DNA of 64,000 nt, taken from positions 2,604,001-2,668,000 of the forward strand of contig OZ244893.1 in assembly GCA_965221485.1 (NCBI GenBank), given 5' to 3'. The notes beneath the pieces were generated by a model. It worked only from the letters and a program-made list of their open reading frames with translations, was not told where the DNA came from and searched no databases. Below are positions 55,112 through 64,000 of the stretch, piece after piece (within the stretch, counting starts at the first letter, position 1; each line of letters begins with the position of its first letter). Source of the DNA: JAJEBT01 sp965221485 (GTDB taxonomy: Bacteria; Pseudomonadota; Alphaproteobacteria; MPNO01; UBA830). A program made the position numbers and the translations under genes.

Positions 55112-55957
55112 ATGTATGAAGTTGCCCGGGCCGGAATGATCGCGGTCTCCTACCGCGATATTCCGCCTTTTCCGGTGATTGCACCGGCAACCGTCGAAGA
55201 GGCCGTTGCGGTAATGGCCGACGCAGAAGAACCGGTTCCCTACGCCGGCGGCACTGACCTTTGCGGTGCGGTGCAGAACGGCAGGGAAATCGGTACGCTG
55301 ATCTGGTTGAAACATCTTCAGGAACTGCGTGGCACCCGTCTGGACGGCAATACGCTCGTAATCGGCGCTTTGACCACCCATGCCGAAGGCGCTGCATCAG
55401 ACTCGGCGGCCGCGATACCCGGACTGGCTGACGCCTGGTCAAAACTGGGCAAGATGCGAATCCGGTTGAGCGGCACCGCCGGTGGCAATCTGATGGCGCG
55501 CCACACACGGTATGAGATGTCCATTCTGCTGACCGCGCTCGGTGGCAAGGCGCAATTCGCTTCAACCGGAGGTGTGTCCGTGCTGACACCGGCAGACATC
55601 TGGGACCGGGAGAAGTCCGCCCGTGCGCTGCTCACCCACCTTTCGATCCCATTGACCACCGATCTGCAACTCGATTATGACCGCTCGCTCCGTCCATTGA
55701 TGACCCAGGCACTTTCCCTGTGGCGCAATACAGCAGGCCGGTTACGCGGGCGCGCAGTCCTCGCCACGGAATACTTGCGGCCGACCGCACTCGACCTCGA
55801 CCTGGTCGGTAACAGCGCCAAAGACATTGCTGCTGCAGCCTACAACGCTTTGCCCGACGACTTTGGCGATCCGGCGAGCAGCAACACCTGGCTGCGGCAG
55901 GCCGGCACGGCACTTCTGGTCCGGCAGCTGATCAGGATGGGAGCAGCCCGTGCCTGA
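55112..55957 (+). CDS. FAD-binding medium subunit of a xanthine dehydrogenase family enzyme
   Basis: The 281-residue protein has the FAD-contact motifs YAGGTDL (residues 44-50) and TAGGNLM, and the CoxM C-terminal domain. It passes electrons between the 2Fe-2S centres and the final acceptor. The four-cysteine loop of 4-hydroxybenzoyl-CoA reductase is absent. An ATG at 55136 (preceded by GGGCCGGA) is an alternative start. It overlaps the 2Fe-2S subunit gene by 8 bases. It follows the acyl-CoA dehydrogenase by 260 bp. Confidence 0.9.
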   Translation: MYEVARAGMIAVSYRDIPPFPVIAPATVEEAVAVMADAEEPVPYAGGTDLCGAVQNGREIGTLIWLKHLQELRGTRLDGNTLVIGALTTHAEGAASDSAAAIPGLADAWSKLGKMRIRLSGTAGGNLMARHTRYEMSILLTALGGKAQFASTGGVSVLTPADIWDREKSARALLTHLSIPLTTDLQLDYDRSLRPLMTQALSLWRNTAGRLRGRAVLATEYLRPTALDLDLVGNSAKDIAAAAYNALPDDFGDPASSNTWLRQAGTALLVRQLIRMGAARA

Positions 55958-56447
55958 ACGCCTTGACCCCCGGTTCGATCTCGACTTCACCCTCAACGGT
56001 GTGACGGTTCAGGTCACAACGACAACAGCAACGACACTGGCCGACCTGTTGCGTCAGCACCACGAAGGGCGTGGCACCAAATTGGCTTGCGAACGCGCGG
56101 TCTGTGGTGCCTGCACTGTACTTGTCGACAATGTGCCGAGGGCGAGTTGTTCGGTCTTTGCGTTTGAGGTCGCAGGTCGCACCGTACGCACCGTTGAGGG
56201 ACTGGCAGAAAACGGTAGTCTCAATCCGGTCCAGGCCGCATTCGCCGACCATTCGGCCTTTCAATGCGGGTTTTGCACCGCCGGCATGATCATGCTGACC
56301 GAAGCAATGCTGGACCAGGAGCACGATCCGGATGATGCGACCATCCGCGACTGGATCTCGTCAAACATCTGCCGCTGCACCGGCTACGCGCTGATCATCG
56401 AAGCGGTCCGTGACGCTGCCCGGCGCAGGCGCGAGGCCACCCGATGA
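55950..56447 (+). CDS. 2Fe-2S small subunit of a xanthine dehydrogenase family enzyme
   Basis: The 165-residue protein has the ferredoxin-like cluster site Cys47, Cys52, Cys55 and Cys67 and the helical cluster site Cys106, Cys109, Cys141 and Cys143 (QCGFC and CRCTGY). It relays electrons from the molybdenum centre to FAD. It begins with GTG and overlaps both neighbours, so the three subunits are made together. Confidence 0.94.
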   Translation: MPERLDPRFDLDFTLNGVTVQVTTTTATTLADLLRQHHEGRGTKLACERAVCGACTVLVDNVPRASCSVFAFEVAGRTVRTVEGLAENGSLNPVQAAFADHSAFQCGFCTAGMIMLTEAMLDQEHDPDDATIRDWISSNICRCTGYALIIEAVRDAARRRREATR

Positions 56448-58759
56448 CCGAAACCCCGACCCTTGGCAACATTGGCCGGCCAAGCCGTCGCATCGACGCC
56501 GACGAGAAGGTTTCGGGCCAGTCGATCTACACGGTCGACATCGATTTGCCAGGCATGCTTCACGCCAGAGTGCTCCGCAGCCCGCACGGCCATGCAAGAA
56601 TCCGGTCAATTGACGCCTCGGCGGCGCGCCGGATACCGGGTGTCCACGCCGTACTGACCCGGGACGAAGTGGCGGCGATACCGATGCCGGTCTATGGCTA
56701 TTTCATCAAGGACCAGCCGATCGTCGCGACCGCCAAGGTACGATATGAGGGCGATATCGTTGCCGCCGCGGCTGCGATTGACGAAGCCACAGCCAACCGT
56801 GCACTTGCTGCTATCCGGGTCGACTACGAGCCGCTGCCCGTCGTAACCGACCTTGAATCGGCCTCGGACCCGGATGCCGCCGAGTTGTTCGAAGAGGCGC
56901 CTCCAGGCGTCGTCCCGAAATACGGAGCCGGCGCTTCGGGAGAATTGCGGCCGCGCAAGAATGTCTGTTACCGCTTCTCATACGAAACCGGCCCAGCCGA
57001 TGTTTTCGAGACATGCGACCATGTCTTCGAGGACGTGTTTCGCTTCTCGCGCATGCACCATTTCCATCTCGAACCCTTTGTCTGCGTCGCCGACTGGTCG
57101 CGGGACGACCGGGTCAGGCTGTGGACGAGCTGCCAGAACCCGTTCTCGGTGCGCAAGGAGATCGCACGCATCTTCGGTCTGCCAGAAAACCGGATTTCGG
57201 TTCGGGTGCCGTATATCGGCGGTGGATTCGGAAGCAAGAACAATTGCAAGACCGAACCGGTCGCGGTCGCCCTGTCGCGGCTGGCAGGCAGACCTGTGCG
57301 TTTTTGCCTGACCATGGAAGAAGGCTTCCTCACAAATACCCAGCATGCCGCGCTCCTCAAGCTGAAGACGGGCGTGATGGCAGACGGAACGCTGGTTGCC
57401 AGGGAAAGCCGGATACTGCTGGATGCAGGAGCCTATTCCGATGGCAGTCCGCTGGTCGCGGAGAAGGCGGGATACCGCATTCCCGGCCCTTATCGCTACC
57501 GGCGAATCAAGACCCACTGCGACAGTGTCATGACCAACACGGCGCCGGCCGGACCGTTCCGCGGCTTCGGCGGCACCCAGGCAAGCTGGGCCTGCGAATC
57601 CCAGATCGACATGATCGCGCGCCGACTTGGCATCGACCCCTGCGAGATGCGTATCAGGAACATGATCGACCTTGGCGAGCCCTTTGTTCCCGGGGAGAGC
57701 GGCATGGACAGCGACCTTCGCAAGGGACTCGATCTGGTGATACGCGAACTCGGCTACCACAACCGCAGCAAATTACAGAGTGAAGGGCCTGTAAAGCGCG
57801 GCATGGGTATCGCGATCGGCTTCAAGGACGGCGGCGGAATCAACAAGCCCGCGCTTGCCCGGGTCAAGGTCTCGACGAACGGCGACATCTTCCTGCAATG
57901 CGGAACCGTGGAGATCGGGCAGGGTGCGCACACCGCCCTGTCCCTTGTGGTTGCCGAACGGCTGGGGGCCGACCGTGATCGGGTCCGTTACATGGCTATT
58001 GATACTGACCATTCGCCATTCGACCAGGGCACCAACGCAAGTTCGGCAATATCCGTGATGGGCCAGGCGGTCGACCGCGCGGCACTGGCCGCGCGCCGGC
58101 AGATTCTTGATTTCGCCGCAGGGGTTCTTGGGAGTCCGGCGGAAGAGCTGGAACTGCAGGATTGGGAAATTCGCAGGGGCAATGAGTCCTGGCCGCTTGC
58201 CCCGATGATCATGGGCCAATTCGGCGGCACCGGATGGGAATTCGTCGGCGAAGGCTTCCACAAGGCCGAGAACAGCCATGCGGCACCCCTTGAAACGCCT
58301 TGCGTGTTCTGGGAAATCGCCTGGGGTGGCGCCCAGGTCGCGGTCGATACCGAAACCGGCAAGGTGACAGTCGAAACGCTGTTCGTCACCGGCGACGCCG
58401 GCCGTGCAATTCATCCTTTGATCTGTCGCGGGCAGGACGAAGGCTCTGCCCTGATGGGCCTGTCCCAGGCCCTGTTCGAGCGCATGATCTATGATGGCTC
58501 CCGGCTGGTAAACGGGGATGCTTTGACTTACCGGGTCCCTCTCGCCGATGATCTGCCCGAGGATTTCCGCTCCTTCACCCAGGAACAGGGCCATGGACCC
58601 GGCCCGTTTGGCGCCAAGGGCATGGGCGAGGGCGGTATGCTTCCGGTGGCCAGCGCGATTGCCAACGCGATCGACGATGCCGTCGGTGTGCGGATTACCG
58701 AACTTCCGATCACCCCTGATCGTGTGCTGTCTGCCCTGAAGGAAAACGAAGTCCGGTAG
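56444..58759 (+). CDS. Molybdopterin-binding large subunit of a xanthine dehydrogenase family enzyme
   Basis: The 771-residue catalytic subunit has DADEKVSGQSIYTVDIDLPGMLHARVLRSPHGHA at the start, RVPYIGGGFGSKNNCK, the active-site loop GPFRGFGGTQASWA, GTVEIGQGAHT for the molybdopterin, and the catalytic Glu729 in GAKGMGEGG. The loop resembles xanthine dehydrogenase and hydroxybenzoyl-CoA reductase types rather than CO dehydrogenase. The substrate is unknown; a CoA-linked or heteroaromatic compound is plausible from the neighbours. It overlaps the small subunit gene by four bases. Confidence 0.94.
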   Translation: MTETPTLGNIGRPSRRIDADEKVSGQSIYTVDIDLPGMLHARVLRSPHGHARIRSIDASAARRIPGVHAVLTRDEVAAIPMPVYGYFIKDQPIVATAKVRYEGDIVAAAAAIDEATANRALAAIRVDYEPLPVVTDLESASDPDAAELFEEAPPGVVPKYGAGASGELRPRKNVCYRFSYETGPADVFETCDHVFEDVFRFSRMHHFHLEPFVCVADWSRDDRVRLWTSCQNPFSVRKEIARIFGLPENRISVRVPYIGGGFGSKNNCKTEPVAVALSRLAGRPVRFCLTMEEGFLTNTQHAALLKLKTGVMADGTLVARESRILLDAGAYSDGSPLVAEKAGYRIPGPYRYRRIKTHCDSVMTNTAPAGPFRGFGGTQASWACESQIDMIARRLGIDPCEMRIRNMIDLGEPFVPGESGMDSDLRKGLDLVIRELGYHNRSKLQSEGPVKRGMGIAIGFKDGGGINKPALARVKVSTNGDIFLQCGTVEIGQGAHTALSLVVAERLGADRDRVRYMAIDTDHSPFDQGTNASSAISVMGQAVDRAALAARRQILDFAAGVLGSPAEELELQDWEIRRGNESWPLAPMIMGQFGGTGWEFVGEGFHKAENSHAAPLETPCVFWEIAWGGAQVAVDTETGKVTVETLFVTGDAGRAIHPLICRGQDEGSALMGLSQALFERMIYDGSRLVNGDALTYRVPLADDLPEDFRSFTQEQGHGPGPFGAKGMGEGGMLPVASAIANAIDDAVGVRITELPITPDRVLSALKENEVR

Positions 58760-59057
58760 ACCGAACCTTGGTTGTGGCAATGAAGACCCTGCCATGACCG
58801 GTAGCGCTGCGCTGCTGCCGCGACCGGAGCAATCCGGATTTCGCATTGTTTTCAGGACAATGAATTTCTGATGTCTCTTTGGCGGTCCCGGGGTTGGAGG
58901 TTGCCAGAAACACATTCAAGGCGCCGTGCCTCATGGACGGGCACCCTGTTTTTCATCCCGTAGCAAGCGGAATCACCGCATTGTGACGGCAGCATTGTCA
59001 CCTGCCAGACGCTGCCCTCACCGGCCTGGCTCAAGACAGCAGCGCGTCACGGCAAAC

Positions 59058-60329
59058 CTACAGAAACTCCAGTATCCATAATGACAGCCCGGGAATATAG
59101 GTAATCACCATAAGCGACGCGATAGCGAGCAGGATGAACGGGATGAGGCCAGGATAAAGCGTCGACAGCGGAACCCGAAACACCGCCTGACCGACGAAAA
59201 TATTAAGGCCGAACGGAGGCGTGAACGTTCCGATCGTGAGATTGACGACAGCGATAATGCCGAAATGGACCGGATGGACGCCAACAGCAAGAGCGATGTC
59301 GGCAAGCAGCGGCGTCAATACCAGGATCGCCGACGCAGTATCAAGCACCGTGCCGACGAACAGAAGGAAAAGGTTCAGCACAAGGAGCAGCAACCACCGC
59401 GGCATACCGAGTTCAGAGATGAAATCAGTCGCAGCCGCAGCAACTCCGGTTACGGTCAGAAGCCAAGAATATACGCCGGCAGCGGCAACGATGATGAAAA
59501 CCTGGCCGGTGAGAAAGGCGGAGTTGGCTGCGATCCGAAAGAGTTCGCCCGGAGAGATTTCGCGATAGACCCCCATCGTCACGAGGATCGCGTAAACGCA
59601 GGCAACCCCCGCCGCCTCGGTTGGCGAGAACACGCCGGCATATATCCCGCCAAGGATAATCACCGGTGCCCCCAGTGCCCAGAATGACCGGGTGGTCGCA
59701 TGCGTAAAGCGCCGCCAGTTGACCGGACGGGTCGTATGAATACCGGTCCATCCGGCATGAAAATAAATCCAGATCCCGAATGCCGCAGCCAACAACAGGC
59801 CTGGCACAATTCCGGCAGCAAAAAGCTGCACGACCGAAGTCTCTGTCGCGAAACCGTAGAGGATCATGGCAATGGACGGCGGGATAATATTGGCAATCGC
59901 TCCCGCTGATGTCAGCAGGCCGGAGGCAAACCGTGCGCTATAGCCCGCCTCCCGAAGCGGTTTGTAGGTCAGCGTGCCAACCGCAGCGACGGTCGCGCCT
60001 GTCGACCCGGAGATCGCGCCAAAGATGGTTGCCGTCCCCAGTGCCGTGAATGGCAGGCTACCCCTGACACTGCCAAAGATCGAATTCACCCAGTCGATCA
60101 ATCGCGCGGATACACCGCCCCGACTCATAAGGTCGCCAGCAAAAATAAAGAACGGCACAGCAAGAAGTGCGAACTTGTCGATGGAAGCAAACATCTGCTG
60201 GTGGATCAGCGTCGTCGGGACGTTCACAAAGAAGATCAGTGCGACGGCAGAGGTCGTCAGGAGAATAAGGAAGATGGGAAAGCCGAGCAGCAGAAGCGCT
60301 ACAGGCAACCCCACCATCACCCACGTCAC
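59058..60329 (-). CDS. TRAP transporter large permease, DctM family (second set)
   Basis: The 423-residue permease has the DctM features VPFFIFAGDLMSRGGVSARLIDW, FGAISGSTGATVAAVGTLTYKPLREAGY, IPPSIAMILYGFATETSV and FTPPFGLNIFVGQA. It is of typical length, unlike the first set's slightly longer copy. It overlaps the small permease by four bases. Converging on the molybdenum hydroxylase, it may supply that enzyme's substrate. Confidence 0.95.
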   Translation of the reverse strand: MTWVMVGLPVALLLLGFPIFLILLTTSAVALIFFVNVPTTLIHQQMFASIDKFALLAVPFFIFAGDLMSRGGVSARLIDWVNSIFGSVRGSLPFTALGTATIFGAISGSTGATVAAVGTLTYKPLREAGYSARFASGLLTSAGAIANIIPPSIAMILYGFATETSVVQLFAAGIVPGLLLAAAFGIWIYFHAGWTGIHTTRPVNWRRFTHATTRSFWALGAPVIILGGIYAGVFSPTEAAGVACVYAILVTMGVYREISPGELFRIAANSAFLTGQVFIIVAAAGVYSWLLTVTGVAAAATDFISELGMPRWLLLLVLNLFLLFVGTVLDTASAILVLTPLLADIALAVGVHPVHFGIIAVVNLTIGTFTPPFGLNIFVGQAVFRVPLSTLYPGLIPFILLAIASLMVITYIPGLSLWILEFL

Positions 60330-60895
60330 GCCTGCTCCTCCTTGCTCCCGGTCTCAGATGAGTCCCGATCACCGGCTTCCCCTTCATCCGAGGGGGGCCT
60401 TGGTGGCAGGATGGCCCGCGCCAGTACGGCAACAATCATCAGCACAAAACCGATCAGCAAGACGGTATGCGGGACCACGAGAGGCACGCCGGCCGCTATG
60501 CTGACCGTTCCGGTCCGATAGAACGCAGTCACGATCGCCACAGATTGAAGGGCTACGAATCCGCAACACCCGACAAAGACCACAGTGATCAACCCATGGA
60601 TCAGGCGCCGTGTTCGCTCGCGAGCACGGGACAAAAGCAGATCCATGCTGAGATGGGCTCCCTTGAAACTCACGGCGATCGCGGACACCGCGACCAGCCC
60701 GACCACCATGAAAACAAGGATCTCCTCTGCCCAGAAAATGGCCGCGGAAAACAGGTATCGGCTGACGACATTGACAAAAATGATCAGGACGCCGGCAAGG
60801 ATCAGGATGCCGGCGATCGCCTTCGGCACCGAATCAAGGGCAATGCCGGCGGCGCGGCGCCACCGCCAGCCGCCGCCGGTGTATTCGTTCGACAT
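60326..60895 (-). CDS. TRAP transporter small permease, DctQ family (second set)
   Basis: The 189-residue protein has four membrane segments with IIFVNVVSRYLFSAAIFWAEEILVFMVVGL and VSFKGAHLSMDLLL, the DctQ pattern. The C-terminal tail is acidic and charged (EGEAGDRDSSETGSKEEQ). It sits 54 bp after the binding protein gene and overlaps the large permease gene. Confidence 0.92.
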   Translation of the reverse strand: MSNEYTGGGWRWRRAAGIALDSVPKAIAGILILAGVLIIFVNVVSRYLFSAAIFWAEEILVFMVVGLVAVSAIAVSFKGAHLSMDLLLSRARERTRRLIHGLITVVFVGCCGFVALQSVAIVTAFYRTGTVSIAAGVPLVVPHTVLLIGFVLMIVAVLARAILPPRPPSDEGEAGDRDSSETGSKEEQA

Positions 60896-60949
60896 CTCTG
60901 TTGTGTTACGCGCGGGCCGGCAGATGGCGCCGGTCCTGTTGTGTGGTGA

Positions 60950-61969
60950 TCAATACCTGGCAGCGACTGCTTTCACTCTCTTGTAGAATGAGTTGAGCCC
61001 CGGCTTGCCTTTGGTCGTGTCCTCACCGACGCTCGCCAGAATTTCTCTTACCCTTGCCAGGTCTTCTGACGGCAGCCGGATCAGGGATCCGCCCAGCTCC
61101 TTCCATTTCGCAAGCATCGCCTGTTCGTTGGTGTCGGAATATGCGTTGGCCTGTTGCTGCAATCCTGCGCCGACATCGATCACGACCTTGCGCAAATCTG
61201 CCGGGAGCCTTTCAAGCCAGGCCTTGCTGACGATTCCGGCCGAGAGGATGAGGGTGTCATCCGTCTGGGTCAGAACTTTTCCAATCTGATTGAACTTGAA
61301 CACCACATAGACAACCATTCCGCTCATCGTACCGTCAATCACACCGCGCTGCAGCGACGGGACGACCTCGGACAACGGCATCGGCACCGCAGTCGCACCA
61401 AAACGCTTCATCTTCTCGCGCTCCGCGTCAGTCGCATTGACTCGCAGTTTCAACCCGTCGAAGTCAGCCAGCCTGCGAATGGGCTTCTTGCCGAAATAAT
61501 GTGCTGTCGAATGAGTGAAGACCGAAACCGGAACAATATTTCCGCGTTGGGTGCCGATCATCCGGATCTCTTTGTTAAGCTCCGGATCGAGCAGCGTCCT
61601 GGCAGCATTTGACTTGTCCCTGAACAGAACCGGAATAGAGAACACACCAAACCGCGGGTCAATTCCGGCATAAAAATCCATCGGAGCCACAAGGCATTCG
61701 ATTGTGCCGAGTTGCACCCCTTCAACCATGCGAAAGATGTTACCGAGCTGACTGCGTGGAAAGACCTGTACATCAATGCGGCCACCCGATCTGGACTCGA
61801 TCTCCTTCTCCATCCAGTTCGCCCACTGATGCTGAACATCCCTGTAGGTGCCGAGTCCAATCTTCATTGTGAAGTCGGAAGCCAAAACGCTGCCCGACAT
61901 AACAGTCATTATCAGCCCCGCAACCAGACCGCGGCCGATGCTCCGGCATGAATTCGAAAACCATGTCAT
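60950..61969 (-). CDS. TRAP transporter substrate-binding protein, DctP family (second set)
   Basis: The 339-residue protein has a signal peptide (hydrophobic residues 12-28, cut near VLAS) and the DctP core FDGLKLRVNATDAEREKMKRFGATAVPMPLSEVVPSLQRGVIDGTMSG, with the carboxylate-binding arginine. The ATG at 61969 has GGGGAGG about 8 nt upstream and is preferred to an upstream frame. It is the first gene of TRAP operon 2. Confidence 0.93.
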   Translation of the reverse strand: MTWFSNSCRSIGRGLVAGLIMTVMSGSVLASDFTMKIGLGTYRDVQHQWANWMEKEIESRSGGRIDVQVFPRSQLGNIFRMVEGVQLGTIECLVAPMDFYAGIDPRFGVFSIPVLFRDKSNAARTLLDPELNKEIRMIGTQRGNIVPVSVFTHSTAHYFGKKPIRRLADFDGLKLRVNATDAEREKMKRFGATAVPMPLSEVVPSLQRGVIDGTMSGMVVYVVFKFNQIGKVLTQTDDTLILSAGIVSKAWLERLPADLRKVVIDVGAGLQQQANAYSDTNEQAMLAKWKELGGSLIRLPSEDLARVREILASVGEDTTKGKPGLNSFYKRVKAVAARY

Positions 61970-62613
61970 GTGTGTACCTCCCCTTGTCTCGGGCCTGTGG
62001 CGGGCCGGCCGACATCGATACGGGCTCCCCACGGATCATGATGTTGTCTGAAGTGCTTTCTGGATCACCCGGGCAAATCCGCTTCTGAAGCAGGACAATG
62101 TGTCCTGATCCCGTTCAGACTGGAATTCGCTGTTTGTGCCCAGTGCTGTCTTCTCCATCCTGTATCCGTGAGACGGGAGCTCCAGTCAGGCGAATCATGG
62201 CCAGATTTTGTGGCGGGCCCTGTTCCATCGCCGACTGTCCGAAAGCGTATCACGGACATTTCAGGTGAACAATGAACGCTCGCTGGTCGCAACGACCCCG
62301 AGGATTGATCTGCGGGCAAGCAGTAGGCCCTTGGATCGTTGCGGGCAGGTTGTCGCCGGAATTTTGTGCCTGCTACATGGGGGTTCCGGACCGAAAACGG
62401 CGGACCAGGATCAGCTGCCTGTCAGAATGCGGGATTACGGGACCGGTAACCGCCTACGGGCATCTTGTGTCCCCGACATCATCCGAACGGTTTGTCTTCC
62501 ATCCCTGCCGGATGTCGCAAGCTCCGAATATCAAGGGTTCCCGATCCTTTCACAAGGATCGGATCCCTGAGCGTACCTGGCAAATACGACGTGCGGTATG
62601 GCTGAGTGGCTCC
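61970..62613. other. 644-bp stretch without a supported gene
   Basis: It should contain the promoter for TRAP operon 2 at its left end and the downstream side of the dsbA-like gene at its right. A long plus-strand frame (62272-63366) is open but mirrors the real minus-strand gene and has no domain. A perfect hairpin lies at 62541-62562. Confidence 0.45.
62541..62562 (-). terminator. Hairpin downstream of the DsbA-like gene
   Basis: CCGATCCTT (62541-62549), loop TCAC, then AAGGATCGG (62554-62562): a perfect 9-bp stem about 50 nt after the gene's stop. No T-run follows on the minus strand, so it is only a candidate terminator. Confidence 0.4.
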
Positions 62614-63360
62614 TCAACCGGATCGGGCCTTGGCAATCAGTTGTCGGAGGGCGTCCTCACCAACAGCACCGGGAACCACCGTATCGCCAATCACGAAGGC
62701 AGGTGTTCCGCTAATCCCCAGCTCTTCGGCAAGTCGGTAGGTTTCGTCGAGATATTCTTCGATTGCAGGATCCTGCATATCCTCACGAAGACGCTGGACA
62801 TCAAGACCGGTCCTGCTGGCAATGGAGAGGATCCTCTCTTCGTTCAGTCGTTCACTTGCCCCCATGAGTGCGACGTGAAAGTCAAGATACAGGTCCTGCC
62901 TGTGCGCGGCGGCTGCGGCTCGAGCCGCGAACCGCGAGATCGGGCCCAGGATAGGGAATTCCTTCCAGACGACGCGGAGTTGCCTGTCCGCTTTCAGCAG
63001 CGCCTTCATCGGTTCCAGCGACCGCTTGCAGTAGCCACACTGATAGTCGAAGAACTCGACAAGTGTGACATCACCCTCGGGATTTCCGGAGACGGGGGAC
63101 ATCGGATGCGATCGCAACGCCTTGTCATGCTTGCGCAGCGCGATTCTGATTCGTTCCTGCTTTTGCGCCTCCCGCTTCGCTTCCAGACGCTGGAAGGCTT
63201 CCTCCAGAACTTCGGGATTCTCAAGGAGGTACTCCCTGACGATCTTGCCGACGACCTCCTTGTCAAGTTGCGCGCCCGACGCAGAGTCTGCGCGACCGTC
63301 CGGAGCGGATACCGCAACTATGGCAGTCATCAGCAGAGGCATCAGGAATCTGATTGTCAT
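62614..63360 (-). CDS. DsbA family thiol:disulfide oxidoreductase
   Basis: The 248-residue exported protein has a signal peptide (residues 4-20), a charged helical region (EVLEEAFQRLEAKREAQKQ), then a thioredoxin/DsbA domain with active site FDYQCGYCKRSLEP. The cis-proline loop is ISGTPAFVIGD. This Com1/DsbA-like type forms or isomerises disulfides in periplasmic proteins. The ATG at 63360 has GGAG 8 nt upstream and is chosen over 63369. Nearby Ccm thiol proteins are 28 kb away, so it is probably independent of them. Confidence 0.92.
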   Translation of the reverse strand: MTIRFLMPLLMTAIVAVSAPDGRADSASGAQLDKEVVGKIVREYLLENPEVLEEAFQRLEAKREAQKQERIRIALRKHDKALRSHPMSPVSGNPEGDVTLVEFFDYQCGYCKRSLEPMKALLKADRQLRVVWKEFPILGPISRFAARAAAAAHRQDLYLDFHVALMGASERLNEERILSIASRTGLDVQRLREDMQDPAIEEYLDETYRLAEELGISGTPAFVIGDTVVPGAVGEDALRQLIAKARSG

Positions 63361-64000
63361 GAGTAGCACTCCATGCTGTTGTGAAACGTCGGTACCTTTC
63401 GTCGCTTCAGGGACATCGTTTTATCGGGTGGCGATAGTCGCCCAGGATACGCTCTTCTGGCAACCCCTCTCCGACCTCATGTTCATGGTGACCGAGACGA
63501 CCCCATCACGGAAATCAGAGCGAAGAACCCCGGGGCAAGCAGGATGTAGCCATTGAATACCCCATGGCCGGATCATGAAATTGGGAAAATACACCGCCAT
63601 AACATCATCAGCTGTCCGATCGAAACATGATGGTGCAACCTGCAGGAGGCACCCAGCCCGTAACATTCATCTTGGGGCCTACCGTGCGGGAGTCTTTTCT
63701 TTCCAGGCGCTTTCAACGCCCATTGGTGCAATCGCATTCGCCCGGTTCCAACAGCATTTCTGCAAGGCAGAGGCGCTGCCCGGAGAATGAAGACGCAACT
63801 CTAAACTGCGTCACCCGGCAACCTTGCGATTTCCATCTTCCGCCCTGATTCCGGGTTCCTGCCAGCGACAATTCAGAATCTCGCCGCAATCCTCAAGATC
63901 CCTGCAGCCCCTTCTCAACGGATCACACAAAGTTGCCCTGCAGTCCCTCTGCAGCCAATCCTGACCCCGGGACAGTGTCGTCTTGCTGGCCGGAAAAACA
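63361..64000. other. Right-end stretch without a recognised gene
   Basis: Short frames only (for example 63421-63666 minus and 63575-63790 plus), none with a domain or a good ribosome site. The promoter of the DsbA-like gene should lie near 63370-63450. Confidence 0.4.

Noticed and set aside
55112..58759. 4-hydroxybenzoyl-CoA reductase
   Set aside because: The FAD subunit lacks the extra four-cysteine loop that carries the additional [4Fe-4S] cluster of that enzyme.
62272..63366. A 364-residue plus-strand ORF
   Set aside because: It mirrors the DsbA-like gene on the opposite strand, which has a signal peptide and active site; the plus frame has no domain.
1..64000. CRISPR arrays, insertion sequences, phage integrase
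   Set aside because: No direct-repeat spacing, terminal repeats with transposase, or integrase signatures were seen.

Overview
The window reads as chromosomal DNA from a GC-rich, Gram-negative, aerobic heterotroph, most likely an alphaproteobacterium. The evidence is a System I cytochrome c maturation locus (Ccm), two TRAP transporters, a Liv-type ABC transporter, CoA-dependent catabolic genes (CaiB family, several AMP-forming CoA ligases, a DmdC-like acyl-CoA dehydrogenase), molybdenum hydroxylases and Shine-Dalgarno-led ATG/GTG starts. I cannot name a genus. I see no transposase, integrase, phage gene or CRISPR array.

Layout. 0-1.7 kb: a gene tail cut by the window edge, then an AlbA_2/Schlafen-type regulator. 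2.1-5.0 kb (minus): TRAP transporter 1. 5.6-9.5 kb (plus): quinone oxidoreductase, CaiB-type CoA-transferase and a lone urocanase. 9.7-16.8 kb (minus): acyl-CoA ligase, CoxG-like protein, orphan molybdenum hydroxylase large subunit and PaaK-like ligase. 17.1-21.0 kb (plus): MetE-like methyltransferase, VOC protein and two alpha/beta hydrolases. 21.5-22.4 kb: a decayed toxin with an intact antitoxin behind a 16-bp palindrome. 22.5-28.7 kb (plus): DUF3179 protein, Fe-S molybdopterin oxidoreductase, VWA-like protein, membrane J-domain protein and phosphohexomutase. 28.7-34.6 kb (minus): ccmF-G-H-I-A-B-E, with ccmC and ccmD absent. 34.9-35.6 kb: dienelactone hydrolase. 36.0-40.5 kb: Pot-type ABC transporter. 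40.6-41.2 kb: two apparently truncated regulator genes meeting at a perfect 18-bp hairpin. 41.7 kb: tRNA-Gly(CCC). 41.9 kb: beta-carbonic anhydrase. 42.8-49.4 kb: livHMGF, acyl-CoA synthetase and livK. 49.4-52.8 kb (minus): thiolase and a 3-hydroxyacyl-CoA dehydrogenase/enoyl-CoA hydratase fusion. 53.1-58.8 kb (plus): acyl-CoA dehydrogenase and a complete three-subunit molybdenum hydroxylase. 59.1-62.0 kb (minus): TRAP transporter 2. 62.6-63.4 kb (minus): DsbA-like thiol oxidoreductase.

How the genes work together. The 42.8-62 kb block looks like one catabolic neighbourhood: uptake by Liv and/or TRAP, CoA activation, dehydrogenation, hydration/oxidation and thiolysis, with a molybdenum hydroxylase that could hydroxylate a ring or oxidise an aldehyde. 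The 2-20 kb block is a second, looser CoA-linked group. The substrates of both are unknown. The most unusual points are the ccm locus without ccmC/ccmD, where a 46-codon ORF exactly bridges ccmB and ccmE; the hairpin joining two regulator fragments; and the antitoxin left beside a broken toxin.
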